56,206 nt of DNA from Deltaproteobacteria bacterium (lineage in GTDB: Bacteria > SAR324 > NAC60-12). Positions within the stretch are counted from its first letter, which is position 1, and every line of letters begins with the position of its first letter. The stretch is taken from positions 7,849 to 64,054 of the forward strand of contig NYTS01000031.1 of assembly GCA_002683655.1 (NCBI GenBank). Direction: 5' to 3'. Shown in pieces: positions 41,351 to 50,677 of this stretch. The position numbers were made by a program, and so were the translations under genes. The notes beneath the pieces were generated by a model that worked only from the letters and a program-made list of their open reading frames with translations, ran no database searches and was not told the origin of the DNA.

Positions 41351-42232
41351 TTACTCCCCTGCCTTCATCCAATCTGCTAGATCATCCCTGAGCCCCTCCA
41401 GAGTACTTGCTTTTAGCGGCGCATCTAAAGTTAGCCTCAAAAACTCTTCCTCCCGATTCCACTGATCTACATCTCCTTGGTGAGCAAAAACGACGATCTC
41501 ATCAGTATCCACAATGCCCACACTGACACCTGACGCTCCGATCTGAGTCCACAACAGAGTATCCTCAACTTTTTGTAGTTCACCCGTGCTTTCTTGAACT
41601 AGTTGGAGTACTTGAATCAATGTCTGGTCACGTGTCGCTGCCTCCAATGAATCCAAAGCTTCTCTGATTTGTTTGCGAGATGCTTCTAAATCTATCTCAT
41701 CAGAAAGATGGGCACTCCACAACTCTTGTGCTCCTCCCGCAGAAGCATATCGGAGAGTTAGCCAAGCCTGCTCTAACCCTGCAAGACTTCGAATATCTTC
41801 AAACTGAACAAGAATATCCAATACCCTTTCTATACCGTAATCCAAAGTCTCTAACTCCTTGCGCCAGACCCCTTGGCGTTCAGTTGCCTCAAAGTTTTGC
41901 TCAGCCTTAAATAAGCCAAATAACTGCCGAAATCTGTCTCTTTGAAAGTGTCTCAAACCGAATTGATAAGTCTCACCTTCATGTAGTTCTATCAAAAGGT
42001 TTTTGACAGATTCAGCTTCTTCTTCTTTAACATGAGTCTGGCATGCCTCCCAGTGCTCTTCTGGCTTATAATGATGCTCCATGTATTCTGGGGTTGAGAT
42101 TCGAAACATAGGAGATGCTTTAGGATCACTACCAGAAGGTACAATCCAACCCTGCTGGTACATTATCTTAAGCAGAGCCCTCTCAACTGCAGCGAGTTGT
42201 TCTGTACTTAATTCGAAAATGGATTGTGCCAT
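41351..42232 (-). CDS. conserved-looking protein of unknown function
   Basis: I do not recognise this 293-residue acidic cytosolic protein. It has no signal peptide, membrane helix or metal motif. The N-terminal 50 residues (FELSTEQLAAVERALLKIMYQQGWIV) look like a helical or winged-helix pair, the middle is predicted helical with charged repeats, and the C-terminal third has a beta-like SGVSVGIVDTDEIVVFAHQGD segment followed by a helical tail. It is monocistronic with the folded element downstream and a 12-bp palindrome 33 bases upstream of the ATG. Confidence 0.7.
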   Translation of the reverse strand: MAQSIFELSTEQLAAVERALLKIMYQQGWIVPSGSDPKASPMFRISTPEYMEHHYKPEEHWEACQTHVKEEEAESVKNLLIELHEGETYQFGLRHFQRDRFRQLFGLFKAEQNFEATERQGVWRKELETLDYGIERVLDILVQFEDIRSLAGLEQAWLTLRYASAGGAQELWSAHLSDEIDLEASRKQIREALDSLEAATRDQTLIQVLQLVQESTGELQKVEDTLLWTQIGASGVSVGIVDTDEIVVFAHQGDVDQWNREEEFLRLTLDAPLKASTLEGLRDDLADWMKAGE

Positions 42233-42264
42233 GGCTATTTGATTGGTGGTTATTAAGTCTGATT

Positions 42265-42276
42265 AATTGATCAATT
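42265..42276. promoter_or_regulatory. perfect 12-bp palindrome upstream of the unknown 293-aa gene
   Basis: AATTGATCAATT at 42265-42276 is self-complementary and ends 33 bases upstream of the ATG at 42232. Its location suits a dimeric regulator binding site. AT-rich palindromes of this size arise by chance, so support is weak. Confidence 0.25.
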
Positions 42277-42433
42277 TCTAGTTTATTAGAGCTGCTAATT
42301 TCAGTGGCTTAAATAACTTGCCGAAACGTTTTATCAAAAGTAAGTCAGTCGTAGATCAAAACTTCTTTTCCAAATACTCTAAGGCTAAGCCGCTCTCATG
42401 TCTCGTGGTATCAAAGAGAGCGCTAATTGCCCC

Positions 42434-44332
42434 TCAATTGCGCTGTACAAACGAAGTGTTGATTAAACTCTCCAACGGTTCAGGTGAAAGCAGTTGGAAA
42501 AGAGGTGGGACTGAGAGTGATTGCTGAATAGAGATTGGATCATTCAGTTGCTGAAACTGGCGCAAAGTTCTCTGGTAGGCCACCTGATCATTAAGCTGTC
42601 GATAAACTGTTGCAAGCCGATCCAAAAAAACTGATTGGAATGGAGAGTCGGCTTTTAGAGCGTTCTCCAGAATTACCTTTGCTTCCTTGTACTGCCTGGT
42701 TACAAGGTAAGAAGCACTCAGTGCTTCAATCAAATAAAATTGGCGTGGGTATCGCTCAAGGCCTCGAACCAAAATTTCCTGGGCCGCTTGTTCTTGGCCA
42801 CGATAGCGTTTGATATCTGCTACAAGACGATGGGCTAATCCTTGGGATTCCTCTCTGACCAGAAAGTCTTCAGACAATTTCAGTGCTTGATCGGTCTGAT
42901 CTAACTGTAGCAAAGTCATTGCCTGCAGATATACCCTCTCCCAATGAATGGGGAAATCTTTCAACAAGTCCTCGGTGTAAGACAGAGCACGAGAGTATTG
43001 TCTCTGCAGATACAAAACTCTAGCTAGGGAAAATCTCAGCGAAAATGTTGCTCTCACTACCAGCGCCTGTCGAAGCAGTGCCTCTGCCTGGTCGTATCTC
43101 CCTTGAGTGACCAGTAAATCAGCTTGCAGAGTCAACAAATAAATATTCGTGGCGTCTTGGTGCTTCAATTTCTCGATGATTTGCTCTACCTGCTGCAATT
43201 CCCCTCGCATCAGCTTCCGTCTAGCATTCAGCAGTTGATAGGGCAAAGGACGATCATCTAATTCAAGCGCTCTAGCAAGCGCAATATCACCTCGCAGGTA
43301 ATCTCTTCGTTGGAAGAGCAATGATGCTCTGAGATAGTACAAATCTGCTCGTTGATTTTGAATTTCCAGAGCATTCTCTACCAATTCCAAAGCTAGCTGA
43401 TACTCACCGACTTGAAGGCTTAACTGCGCTCGGCCTAACAGAGCTTCCACGTTGGTGGGATCTCTTCTGAGTAAATCTTCAAGAACTTGATTTGCGGTAG
43501 CTTGGCTTCCTTGATTACTGAGAAGGAGAGCGTAGATGAGTTGATCCTCTGGTTCCAACTTTCCCAACCGAGCCAATTCTTTGATTCTTTCCAGCGCATC
43601 ATCCGGTCTTTGTTGAAGGTAGAAAAGTCGGAGCTGCTCTCGAAGGACTTCAACCCATTGGGGGTCCTGGGCCAAAAGTTCTGTAGCCAATACACTGGCG
43701 GGATAATAGTTTCCTTGGGCAACAAAGACTCTCAATCTCAGAAGTTGAGCATCTTTGTTTGATGGTTCCAAGACGAGTAGATTTTCCACTGCCTCAAGTG
43801 AAGATTCATAGTTTTGACGTTTGATTTGAATACGAGCCATGTGGAAATAAGCTTCAACATAATTCACATCACGTTGAAGTGCCTCATCTAATGATACCAC
43901 AGCCTTTCCATATTCACGAATCTGCTCATAACCAAGTCCTAAATTCAAATAAATGGAAAGCCGATCTGGATCAACCTGAAGAGCAGCGTTCCATTCTTTG
44001 ATAGCATCCGCATAACGTTCGCTCGCGTACAGAACCTTACCTAACAATTCAAGATATTCAGCGTTCAGAGGAGACCCCTGAACTGCAACTCTTAACGCAC
44101 CTTCTGCTCGCTCGTTTTCACCCAGAAACAAACGTCCACGAGCCAATTCAAACGCCGCATCTAAATTATTTTTGTCTTCACCGAGTCTTTCTTCCTGCTG
44201 CTCGACAAAAGAGTGAACATTTGCCAGGTTCAGAGGTTGCCGCAATAGGGGCAAATTCGGATTTGTGCAACCAACAATTGCAATCAACAGAGAGAAATGG
44301 ATCAACCAATTTTGCAAAAACTTACGGCGCAT
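42434..44332 (-). CDS. TPR-repeat lipoprotein
   Basis: This is a 632-residue protein if started at ATG 44332 (MRRKFLQNWLIHFSLLIAIVGCTNP), which places a lipobox (IVGC) correctly; upstream ATGs up to 44431 lack a signal. Nearly the whole mature chain is tetratricopeptide repeats, roughly 15 or more, with typical units such as EYLELLGKVLYASERYADAIKEWNAAL and SIYLNLGLGYEQIREYGKAVVSL. It is a probable outer-membrane scaffold comparable to exopolysaccharide or pilus assembly TPR lipoproteins. Its start overlaps the upstream lipoprotein gene by 11 bases, so the two are translated together. Confidence 0.82.
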   Translation of the reverse strand: MRRKFLQNWLIHFSLLIAIVGCTNPNLPLLRQPLNLANVHSFVEQQEERLGEDKNNLDAAFELARGRLFLGENERAEGALRVAVQGSPLNAEYLELLGKVLYASERYADAIKEWNAALQVDPDRLSIYLNLGLGYEQIREYGKAVVSLDEALQRDVNYVEAYFHMARIQIKRQNYESSLEAVENLLVLEPSNKDAQLLRLRVFVAQGNYYPASVLATELLAQDPQWVEVLREQLRLFYLQQRPDDALERIKELARLGKLEPEDQLIYALLLSNQGSQATANQVLEDLLRRDPTNVEALLGRAQLSLQVGEYQLALELVENALEIQNQRADLYYLRASLLFQRRDYLRGDIALARALELDDRPLPYQLLNARRKLMRGELQQVEQIIEKLKHQDATNIYLLTLQADLLVTQGRYDQAEALLRQALVVRATFSLRFSLARVLYLQRQYSRALSYTEDLLKDFPIHWERVYLQAMTLLQLDQTDQALKLSEDFLVREESQGLAHRLVADIKRYRGQEQAAQEILVRGLERYPRQFYLIEALSASYLVTRQYKEAKVILENALKADSPFQSVFLDRLATVYRQLNDQVAYQRTLRQFQQLNDPISIQQSLSVPPLFQLLSPEPLESLINTSFVQRN

Positions 44333-45191
44333 AAGTGATTTTCTTTGAAGGCAAACTTTCATTTCCTGATCTATCAACCCAGCGAACATGATAAAGACCA
44401 GGATCTGAACGCAATTCCGGCACCAAAGCAAAGCTCTCTTGGATTGGCTGCAAAGTCAGCGGAGTCTCAGGCCATCGACGACCATCTTCACTCCGATAAA
44501 TATTGACTCGATAATACATCTGATTGTGAGCAAGAAATTTTTCATTCTGCCATCTAAATTCAACATTTACAGAAAGTGGTTTCCAAACCATTTTGATTAA
44601 TCTGATATTGTTTAAATTCTTGGAGAGCAGTCGGCTTTGTTTCAACAAAGAATCTAAATTTGCGGCTAAATTTTTGGGACTAACCTCTTCAATGGTTAAT
44701 TCAGGCACTCGAACAAAATTTGTGGGCAATCCTGCACTCACGTAATCAGATATTGAGATTAAATTATTGGTTGGAATAAATATATGTCGAATTTTGAAAA
44801 GAGTAACTTCCTTAGGATTTGCAGATAAGGGAGGAAAAAAGTAGAAAATATTCCCTTCACGTTCTAATTGCGGAGAATTGAAATCAAGCACGTATCTTGA
44901 CCCAACGCGCAATTCACAGCGCGAACAAGGTTCTTCTCTGATCAGAGTTTCTATTTCAAAGCGGTGATCCTTCAGCTTCCCCTCACTAGCCAGTTCCTGT
45001 AGCAATTCTGGTTCAATTAGCTGCCAAGACAGACGCAGGCTTTCTCCTCTAAATATTGCCTTAGGACTTTGAAAAGTCTTGAGCTGGGGCTTTTCTGGGT
45101 CTGGCTGGGGTGCCGTTCGATAGCCACACGCAACCAGGTTTAAAAGGATCAAGCTTAAGAAAATACTCCTACAAGCTTTGCTCAATAGCAT
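44322..45191 (-). CDS. lipoprotein with fibronectin/Ig-like domains
   Basis: The 289-residue frame from ATG 45191 begins MLLSKACRSIFLSLILLNLVACGYR, with lipobox LVAC. The ORF extends 69 bases upstream but only this start gives a proper signal. The mature part has two beta-rich halves. The C-terminal one, with VNIYRSEDGRRWPETPLTLQPI and YHVRWVDRSGNESLPSKKI, looks like a fibronectin type III-like domain. A C-x-x-C pair (EPCSRCELRVG) lies near residue 120. It precedes the TPR lipoprotein, and the two probably act as an envelope pair. Function unknown. Confidence 0.75.
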   Translation of the reverse strand: MLLSKACRSIFLSLILLNLVACGYRTAPQPDPEKPQLKTFQSPKAIFRGESLRLSWQLIEPELLQELASEGKLKDHRFEIETLIREEPCSRCELRVGSRYVLDFNSPQLEREGNIFYFFPPLSANPKEVTLFKIRHIFIPTNNLISISDYVSAGLPTNFVRVPELTIEEVSPKNLAANLDSLLKQSRLLSKNLNNIRLIKMVWKPLSVNVEFRWQNEKFLAHNQMYYRVNIYRSEDGRRWPETPLTLQPIQESFALVPELRSDPGLYHVRWVDRSGNESLPSKKITYAP

Positions 45192-45596
45192 CTCTTCTTG
45201 ATGTTCACAAAAACCAAGGAGGGGCTTAACGCAATTTGCGATTTGACCGATCCTCTTCAAGTTAACGTAGTTAAGTATTTTTTAGTGGGAAAATGGGGCA
45301 GGGATGGAGGATGCTAGGTGGTCCTATTCTCCATGGATCATTCTAGATAAACAAGGAGAATATCGATCTTGATATCTTCATCACCATCGCCATCTTTCTG
45401 TAGCAAGTCCATTTGCCTTATTTAAAATTTATTTTGGATAAATTGATATTATTTCGCAGGAACGACAAAGGAAAGACCTCTTTTGTTTTTGTGTTAAAAA
45501 CTCAAGCAAAAGCTTTTGGTGGGGTGTTATTGAGTGCAAGTTCGAAGCAGGCTCTTCTCATAGAACCTGCTGTTTGTTTGAAAAATATTTTATTCA
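45192..45596. other. 405-bp intergenic stretch, no convincing gene
   Basis: No ORF here looks like a protein; a 100-codon plus-strand frame (45413-45715) runs antisense into the neighbouring pseudogene. The one structure is a hairpin, AGCAGG (45546-45551) and CCTGCT (45566-45571) with further paired bases inside, 26 bases past the end of the substrate-binding pseudogene and probably its old transcript end. The remainder contains the 5' region of the FN3-like lipoprotein. Confidence 0.5.
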
Positions 45597-46805
45597 TCAA
45601 TAAGCCCGGACTAACCTCGGACCAGTTGGAGTTGGACCGACTTAGTAGAGTGCATCGCCAGCCCCCAAAATGTCTCCAGATTCATTGGAGCGGAATTCGC
45701 CAATGGCAGAACTAGTATTTCAACCTCCTTCCAAGTATCAATCACTGCAGATGAATCTGATGTTCCAGATTTTTCCAGCGCCTTTGCAAATACTTGAACA
45801 GCTGCATGGGAACGAAGACTATGAATCCTAGGATCTGATCCAAATTCAGCCTTATACTGTTCTGTGACGCTTCTAGCGCCCGCCACTTTTGAAAGATCAA
45901 ATGGCGCAGAAACATAATATTCCATTGCGTATTTTCCTGCGTTTTCAATAAACGAAGGATCTTTTTAGCCATCTCCAGAAATGAAATAGGCATTATTTCT
46001 TTCTTTTCGGGCCTCAGCAACAAATTTAACCGCTTCTGGATGATAACCGCTGAAAAACACAGCGGTACCATTTGAACTGTTCACCTTTGCTTTGCGGAGC
46101 TTTCCGATTAGCTCAGAATAACTCTCAGCTCCAGATTCAGTGGGCTCAAAGACCCACACCTTGACCCCATTCTGTTCAAGACCATTTCTAACGAGACCGG
46201 CCATCTCTTTTCCGTAGTTTCCTTGGTCAAAAATTGCAGCAGCCTTTTTCATTCCCAACGCTTTGACAGCGAACCCTACTTGCAGAAGTGCTTGAGAGGC
46301 GTCGTGACTGATTGTCCAAAAGAAATTGGGACATTTACCATCATTCGTCAGGCTTGGATTAGTCGAAGCAGCAGATATAACCGGAATATTTTCGCTTAAG
46401 TAGCTTGGCAAATCTGCTTCTGTCAAGTTGTTGCAGATGTGTCCAATTGCCGCAATTACATTTTCTGCTATCATTTCCTCAGCCACTCGAGCGGCCTTGG
46501 CTGAATCACAGGCATCATCTTATGAAACGACCTCCAGCTGTGTACTAAGAACTCCTCCAGTAGCGTTGATATATTTTATTGATAAGGTCGCTCCATTTTT
46601 TGCAGCAATACCATACCATATTTTGACATCTCTCCGGTGTAGGGGCCTACTACACCAATTTTAAGACCTTCTGCCATTGAATTTGAATAAGCTACGGTTG
46701 AAATTCCAAAAGTAATCAAAGAGCTAGCGACTCTTCTAATAAACTTATTTTTACCATTGGTAACTCTGTTGAAACAATTTGAATAAAATTTTTAGAGTTG
46801 TGCAT
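45597..46805 (-). pseudogene. branched-chain-amino-acid-type ABC substrate-binding protein, multiply broken
   Basis: From ATG 46805 a signal peptide is readable (RRVASSLITFGISTVAYSNS), then MAEGLKIGVVGPYTGEMSKYG. A small indel near 46620 shifts the frame; GIAAKNGATLSIKYINATGGVLSTQLEVV follows, ended by TAA at 46520-46522 before DDACDSAKAARVAEEM. The next piece (ENVIAAIGHICNN through YFISGDG) hits TAA at 45965-45967, then resumes in frame with KDPSFIENAGKYAMEYYVSAPFD. Near 45730 the frame shifts again and a TAA at 45642-45644 interrupts the tail. The pattern is that of LivJ/LivK-like periplasmic binding proteins. No permease genes accompany it. Confidence 0.92.
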
Positions 46806-46928
46806 TAGTTCTTGGTTTTCAGCTAAATCAAATACTAATGAGTATTTTTTTCAATATACCGAAGGTAATGCGAAACAAAAAATGAAAAATATTCAAAATT
46901 GACAAAAAGCAATTTTTCGCTTTCGGAT

Positions 46929-47923
46929 TCAATCGTATTGCTGAAGCCTGTAAAAATTACGGAGGTCAGCTGAAACCACCTCTATTTGTTGCAGTTGATT
47001 ACCTTTCAAAATTGTCATTGGAACACGCACTCCAGCTTCACCTTGCCCCCAGACACCCATAATAGTTCCTCCAAGTCTGAACCTACCACCTCATTAATTT
47101 TCAGAATCAAATCTCCCGCTGCTAGTCCAGATTGGCTTGCAGGGCTGTTCTTGCTGAAACTTTGAACCAAGACTCTCCCATATTGTTCAGCGACAATCAC
47201 ACCTAGCCAAGGTTTTGGTGGCTTGGAAACCTGACCTTGTTCAATCAGTTCGGACAAAATTGGTTGAATGGCTTCAATTAGAACAAACATATTTTCTGGT
47301 ACAAGTTGATCTGCAAAATGACGTCTCACAAACAAAGAGCCGATTCCCACCAACTCACCTTTATCATTAATCAACCCGGCCCGCGCAAATGCTGGAACAG
47401 CTGGTGTAGTAAAAAGGGCATCTTCCAATAAATACTCCAATAACCTGCAAAATTTTCACGGTCCATCACGATCACTTCTTGAGGCACAGAATCGGTTTCC
47501 CGACTGACGACCCGTAGTTGGCTTCCCACCTGTAATTTTGAGGAATCCCCAAGTGCAACTGGCTCTGCTTGGAGGGGTTGTGAGGGCCTGCACAATTCCA
47601 AATCTAGTATCTCTATCGTAGCCAATGACTGTTGCAGGAACGGTTTTACCGTCTACATCAACTAGGCTTACTTTGCTTGCTTCCAAGATAAGATAGCCAA
47701 TTGTCAGCGCTCTGCCTTCGTCATCAATCACAATTCCATTACCTCTCCGGTTTGCTACCAATGAAGCCGCTGTTCTGGCTGTGACAGGAATCTTTACTTC
47801 CAGCCCAACAATCACATTTGTAGGATTGGCCAACAGCGAAGACGAACCAAGCAAAGGCAAAACGAAGGCAGACAGTGCAACCTGAAAAACTGGAACAAAA
47901 TAATTTAAATTCTTCATGATCAA
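46929..47923 (-). pseudogene. secreted trypsin-like/PDZ protein without catalytic His, three frameshifts
   Basis: A signal peptide (SAFVLPLLGSSSLLA) is followed by a chymotrypsin-fold first barrel with GNGIVIDDEGRALTIGYLILEA, where the normal catalytic His motif (TNAHVV) is replaced by TIGYLI. A 1-base insertion near 47585 moves the reading to another frame (PLQAEPVALGDSSKLQ to MDRENFAGYW), a 1-base loss near 47437 returns to EYLLEDALF, and a third shift near 47055 precedes the C-terminal VWGQGEAGVRVPMTILKG. The late PWLGVIVAEQYGR to GDLILKINEV region is a PDZ domain. The family, as I recall it, is naturally inactive as a protease, so the missing His is ancestral while the frameshifts are decay. 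Confidence 0.88.
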
Positions 47924-48081
47924 TTCCTTTAAAAGTCTGTGTGCTTAGTTTCAAACAAAACGCATAGCTTTTGTCTGCTTTAATTAATTCAAAGGACATA
48001 TCAATATGGAATCTAATTGACAGGAGCCACTAAAAGTGACAAAAACTGGCCAAAATCAAACTTTCTATACAAAACAAATTT

Positions 48082-49722
48082 ATGAAACTTCGCTTGCATC
48101 ATGTATTGCTAGTCACAGTCGGTGCTACCCTATTGCTTACCAATGCGGTCATTCTTTTCGTAGGCTTTCAGCAAAGATCAGCAGATATTCAAAAAGCCTA
48201 TCATGACCACTTTCATCTGACCTCAAAAGTGTTTGCAAACCGTTCATTTTTTGTCCTCCAAGGGGGGATGGAGAAGCAACTCCCTTACTACCTAAATGTA
48301 CTACTCACGGATCAAATATATTATTATGTAATAACAGACACTAACAAAAAGGTCTTAATTTCTTCCTTTGATTCTGAAAATCAATTATCTGATCATTACT
48401 TATCGATTTGGTCGCAAGGAAAAACTGAAACTAACCAAAACGTGATTCTTAGTAACAAGGACCAGAATCATGGGATTCAGAAAATGGTAGGCAGGCTTCG
48501 ATCTTTCCGCCCCGGGACTCTAACTCCGCAAGGAGAATCGATGATACATGATGAAAGAGTATATGAAGTTGAAGTTGAATTTGGGGACACACGAAAACTG
48601 GATGTCCTAGATACTCGCGCAGCATTTATGTATATGGGCTTTCAAGAATATGAGTCATCTCTGTTCGAATATTTAAATGATTACAGAATTTTTCTAAACT
48701 TATTTTTCACAATCATTTTTATTTTATTTTTTTCATACGTCTTCAGTGGCTGGTTCCTAGCCCCAATGAATCAATTACAACGATATCTGAACAGATTTCA
48801 ACAAGGGACAAAAAAGACGACTCCCAAGAAATTTGCTATGCAAGTGAGGATTTTGGATCCAAGACGCATCACAGCGCATACTGTGGAGACTCAGCATCTC
48901 CTGGATGCCTGCAAAAATTTTCAGGATAATCTTCTTCACAGTCTTCAGGTGGTGCAGAAAACTCATCACCAGATGCAGGCTGCCACTGATGGAATTCAAG
49001 AGTCTTACGTCTCTCTCGAACAAGCCCAAAGGCAACTTGTGCAGTCCACGAAGATGGCCGCTGTTGGAGAAATGCTTGCGATGATTGCCCATCAGTGGCG
49101 ACAACCCCTTTCAGTGATTGGGATGATCACATCCGGACTCACTCTGAAAGTTCATATGAACAAAATCGATACAGCTTTCACAGATGAGATCGACAAGCTG
49201 CAGCACCAGATCTGTTTCCTCTCCAGGACCATTGAAGATTTTCAAAATTTCTTCAGACCCAACGATAAATTAGCAAGCCTCCAACTTGGTGATATCGTGA
49301 CCCAGACATTGAAAATGTTTGAACCAATCCTTCAAAAATCTGCAATTGAAGTTCAGACAGAACTGATTGCCGTTCCATCCATTAGAGTTCATCAAAGTGA
49401 ACTGCAGCAAGTGATCATGAATTTGCTCAAAAATGCAATGGATGCTTTGGATGAGAAGCAGCCAAAACTAAGGCAAATCAAAATTCGATTGGGCCAAAAT
49501 GAGAATCGCCAAATTCTTGAGGTGCAAGATAACGCAGGAGGGATTGACGAAGAAATTATTCATCGAATCTTTGACCCTTACTTCACAACCAAAGGAAAGT
49601 TGAATGGAACCGGATTAGGCCTATACATGTCAAAATTAATTATTGAAGAGCATCTCTGCGGGAAACTTTTCGTACAGAATCAAGATAGTGGTGTGAATTT
49701 CCGAATTGAGCTACCCTGCTAA
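48082..49722 (+). CDS. sensor histidine kinase
   Basis: The 546-residue membrane kinase has one helix at residues 8-29, a periplasmic sensor region of about 170 residues, and a second helix at about 203-226. A linker with coiled-coil follows, then the H-box MAAVGEMLAMIAHQWRQPL with phospho-acceptor His337. The ATPase domain has the N-box QQVIMNLLKNAMDAL, G1 DNAGGI, F-box DPYFTTK and G2 GTGLGLYMSK. This H-box (HQWRQPLS) is common in two-component kinases of deltaproteobacteria and relatives. No response regulator gene is adjacent, so it is an orphan. Confidence 0.92.
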   Translation: MKLRLHHVLLVTVGATLLLTNAVILFVGFQQRSADIQKAYHDHFHLTSKVFANRSFFVLQGGMEKQLPYYLNVLLTDQIYYYVITDTNKKVLISSFDSENQLSDHYLSIWSQGKTETNQNVILSNKDQNHGIQKMVGRLRSFRPGTLTPQGESMIHDERVYEVEVEFGDTRKLDVLDTRAAFMYMGFQEYESSLFEYLNDYRIFLNLFFTIIFILFFSYVFSGWFLAPMNQLQRYLNRFQQGTKKTTPKKFAMQVRILDPRRITAHTVETQHLLDACKNFQDNLLHSLQVVQKTHHQMQAATDGIQESYVSLEQAQRQLVQSTKMAAVGEMLAMIAHQWRQPLSVIGMITSGLTLKVHMNKIDTAFTDEIDKLQHQICFLSRTIEDFQNFFRPNDKLASLQLGDIVTQTLKMFEPILQKSAIEVQTELIAVPSIRVHQSELQQVIMNLLKNAMDALDEKQPKLRQIKIRLGQNENRQILEVQDNAGGIDEEIIHRIFDPYFTTKGKLNGTGLGLYMSKLIIEEHLCGKLFVQNQDSGVNFRIELPC

Positions 49723-49761
49723 ATCATAAATTTTAAATTAGATTTGGTAGGAGCTATCAAC

Positions 49762-50133
49762 ATGAACAACGACCTAAATGTCTTGGGAGAACCTCTACAA
49801 CCCTGCAGTATGAATCCTTTGACAGGATTCTATCGAGATGGTTGTTGTAAAACCGGTGAAGATGATAGAGGAAAACATATTGTCTGTGCCCAGATAACAG
49901 AAGACTTTTTGAACTACACCAAAAGTCGTGGAAATGATCTCTCAACTGCCATTCCACAATTTGGTTTTCCAGGCTTGAAGCCAGGTGACCAATGGTGCCT
50001 TTGTGCCTCCCGTTGGAAAGAAGCCCTTGATGCTGGAATGGCTCCACCTATTCGGCTTAGGGCAACTCATGAAGCCGCCTTGGAGATTGTTTCCTTGGAG
50101 GAACTTCAGCATCACGCTCTTCCAGATGCCTGA
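49762..50133 (+). CDS. DUF2237 family protein
   Basis: The 123-residue small protein matches DUF2237 in LNVLGEPLQPCSMNPLTGFYRDGCCKTGEDDRGKHIVCAQ and GDQWCLCASRWKEALDAGMAPPI. Conserved Cys residues are seen at CSMNP, DGCC, HIVC and WCLC, and they may bind a metal or a cofactor. The start ATG 49762 is preferred to 49744 because an AGGAG site lies eight bases upstream of it. Biochemical function is unknown. The ATL gene starts seven bases downstream, so they share a transcript. Confidence 0.88.
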   Translation: MNNDLNVLGEPLQPCSMNPLTGFYRDGCCKTGEDDRGKHIVCAQITEDFLNYTKSRGNDLSTAIPQFGFPGLKPGDQWCLCASRWKEALDAGMAPPIRLRATHEAALEIVSLEELQHHALPDA

Positions 50134-50140
50134 CTGAACA

Positions 50141-50500
50141 GTGCCTCACCTCCATCAGAAAATTCTCAAAACCTCGATCAAGTCCAAGCCAAGTCAACCT
50201 ACCTTCTTACAAAAGGTGGAACTCGTTTTGAGCCAAATCCCGGCTGGTCAAGTAATGACCTATGGTCAAGTATCACAGTGCATAGGTCAGGGTACAGCTC
50301 GACTTGTCGGAATGGCCCTATCTTCTTTACCGACAGGATCTTCCATTCCTTGGCATCGAGTGGTAAACGCCAAGGGTGGTATAAGTCCACGTGCTAATCC
50401 CCAAAGCTCGCTCGAACAGATCCAACGACTCCTTGATGAGGGAATCCAATTCAACCACAACCAAGAGTTGGATCTGAACTCATACCGTTACAAACCTTAA
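50141..50500 (+). CDS. alkyltransferase-like protein (ATL, MGMT family)
   Basis: The 119-residue protein is homologous to the C-terminal DNA-binding domain of O6-alkylguanine-DNA alkyltransferase: FLQKVELVLSQIPAGQVMTYGQVS, GTARLVGMALSSLPTG and PWHRVVNAKGGIS. The active-site Cys of PCHRV is Trp71 here, the hallmark of ATL proteins, which bind alkylated guanine without repairing it and hand it to nucleotide excision repair. It starts with GTG at 50141. It lies directly behind a DUF2237 gene. Confidence 0.88.
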   Translation: MPHLHQKILKTSIKSKPSQPTFLQKVELVLSQIPAGQVMTYGQVSQCIGQGTARLVGMALSSLPTGSSIPWHRVVNAKGGISPRANPQSSLEQIQRLLDEGIQFNHNQELDLNSYRYKP

Positions 50501-50677
50501 AACTTTGAAGTAAAATCCCTATGAACTCTCAGCAGAACATGTATTGAAGGCATCTATTACTAGCCGGGTATCAGATCTCTGATATCTTTTTGAAAAGATA
50601 CAGAGTTGAATTTGCAGCGGGCATTGTGGATGTGCTCTCATTTAACCTCTCAAGTATAGTCATTATCAGGAAAAACC

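Noticed and set aside
45413-45715. 100-codon plus-strand ORF in the 45.4-kb gap
   Set aside because: It overlaps the tail of the substrate-binding pseudogene on the opposite strand, has no ribosome site and no recognisable protein features.
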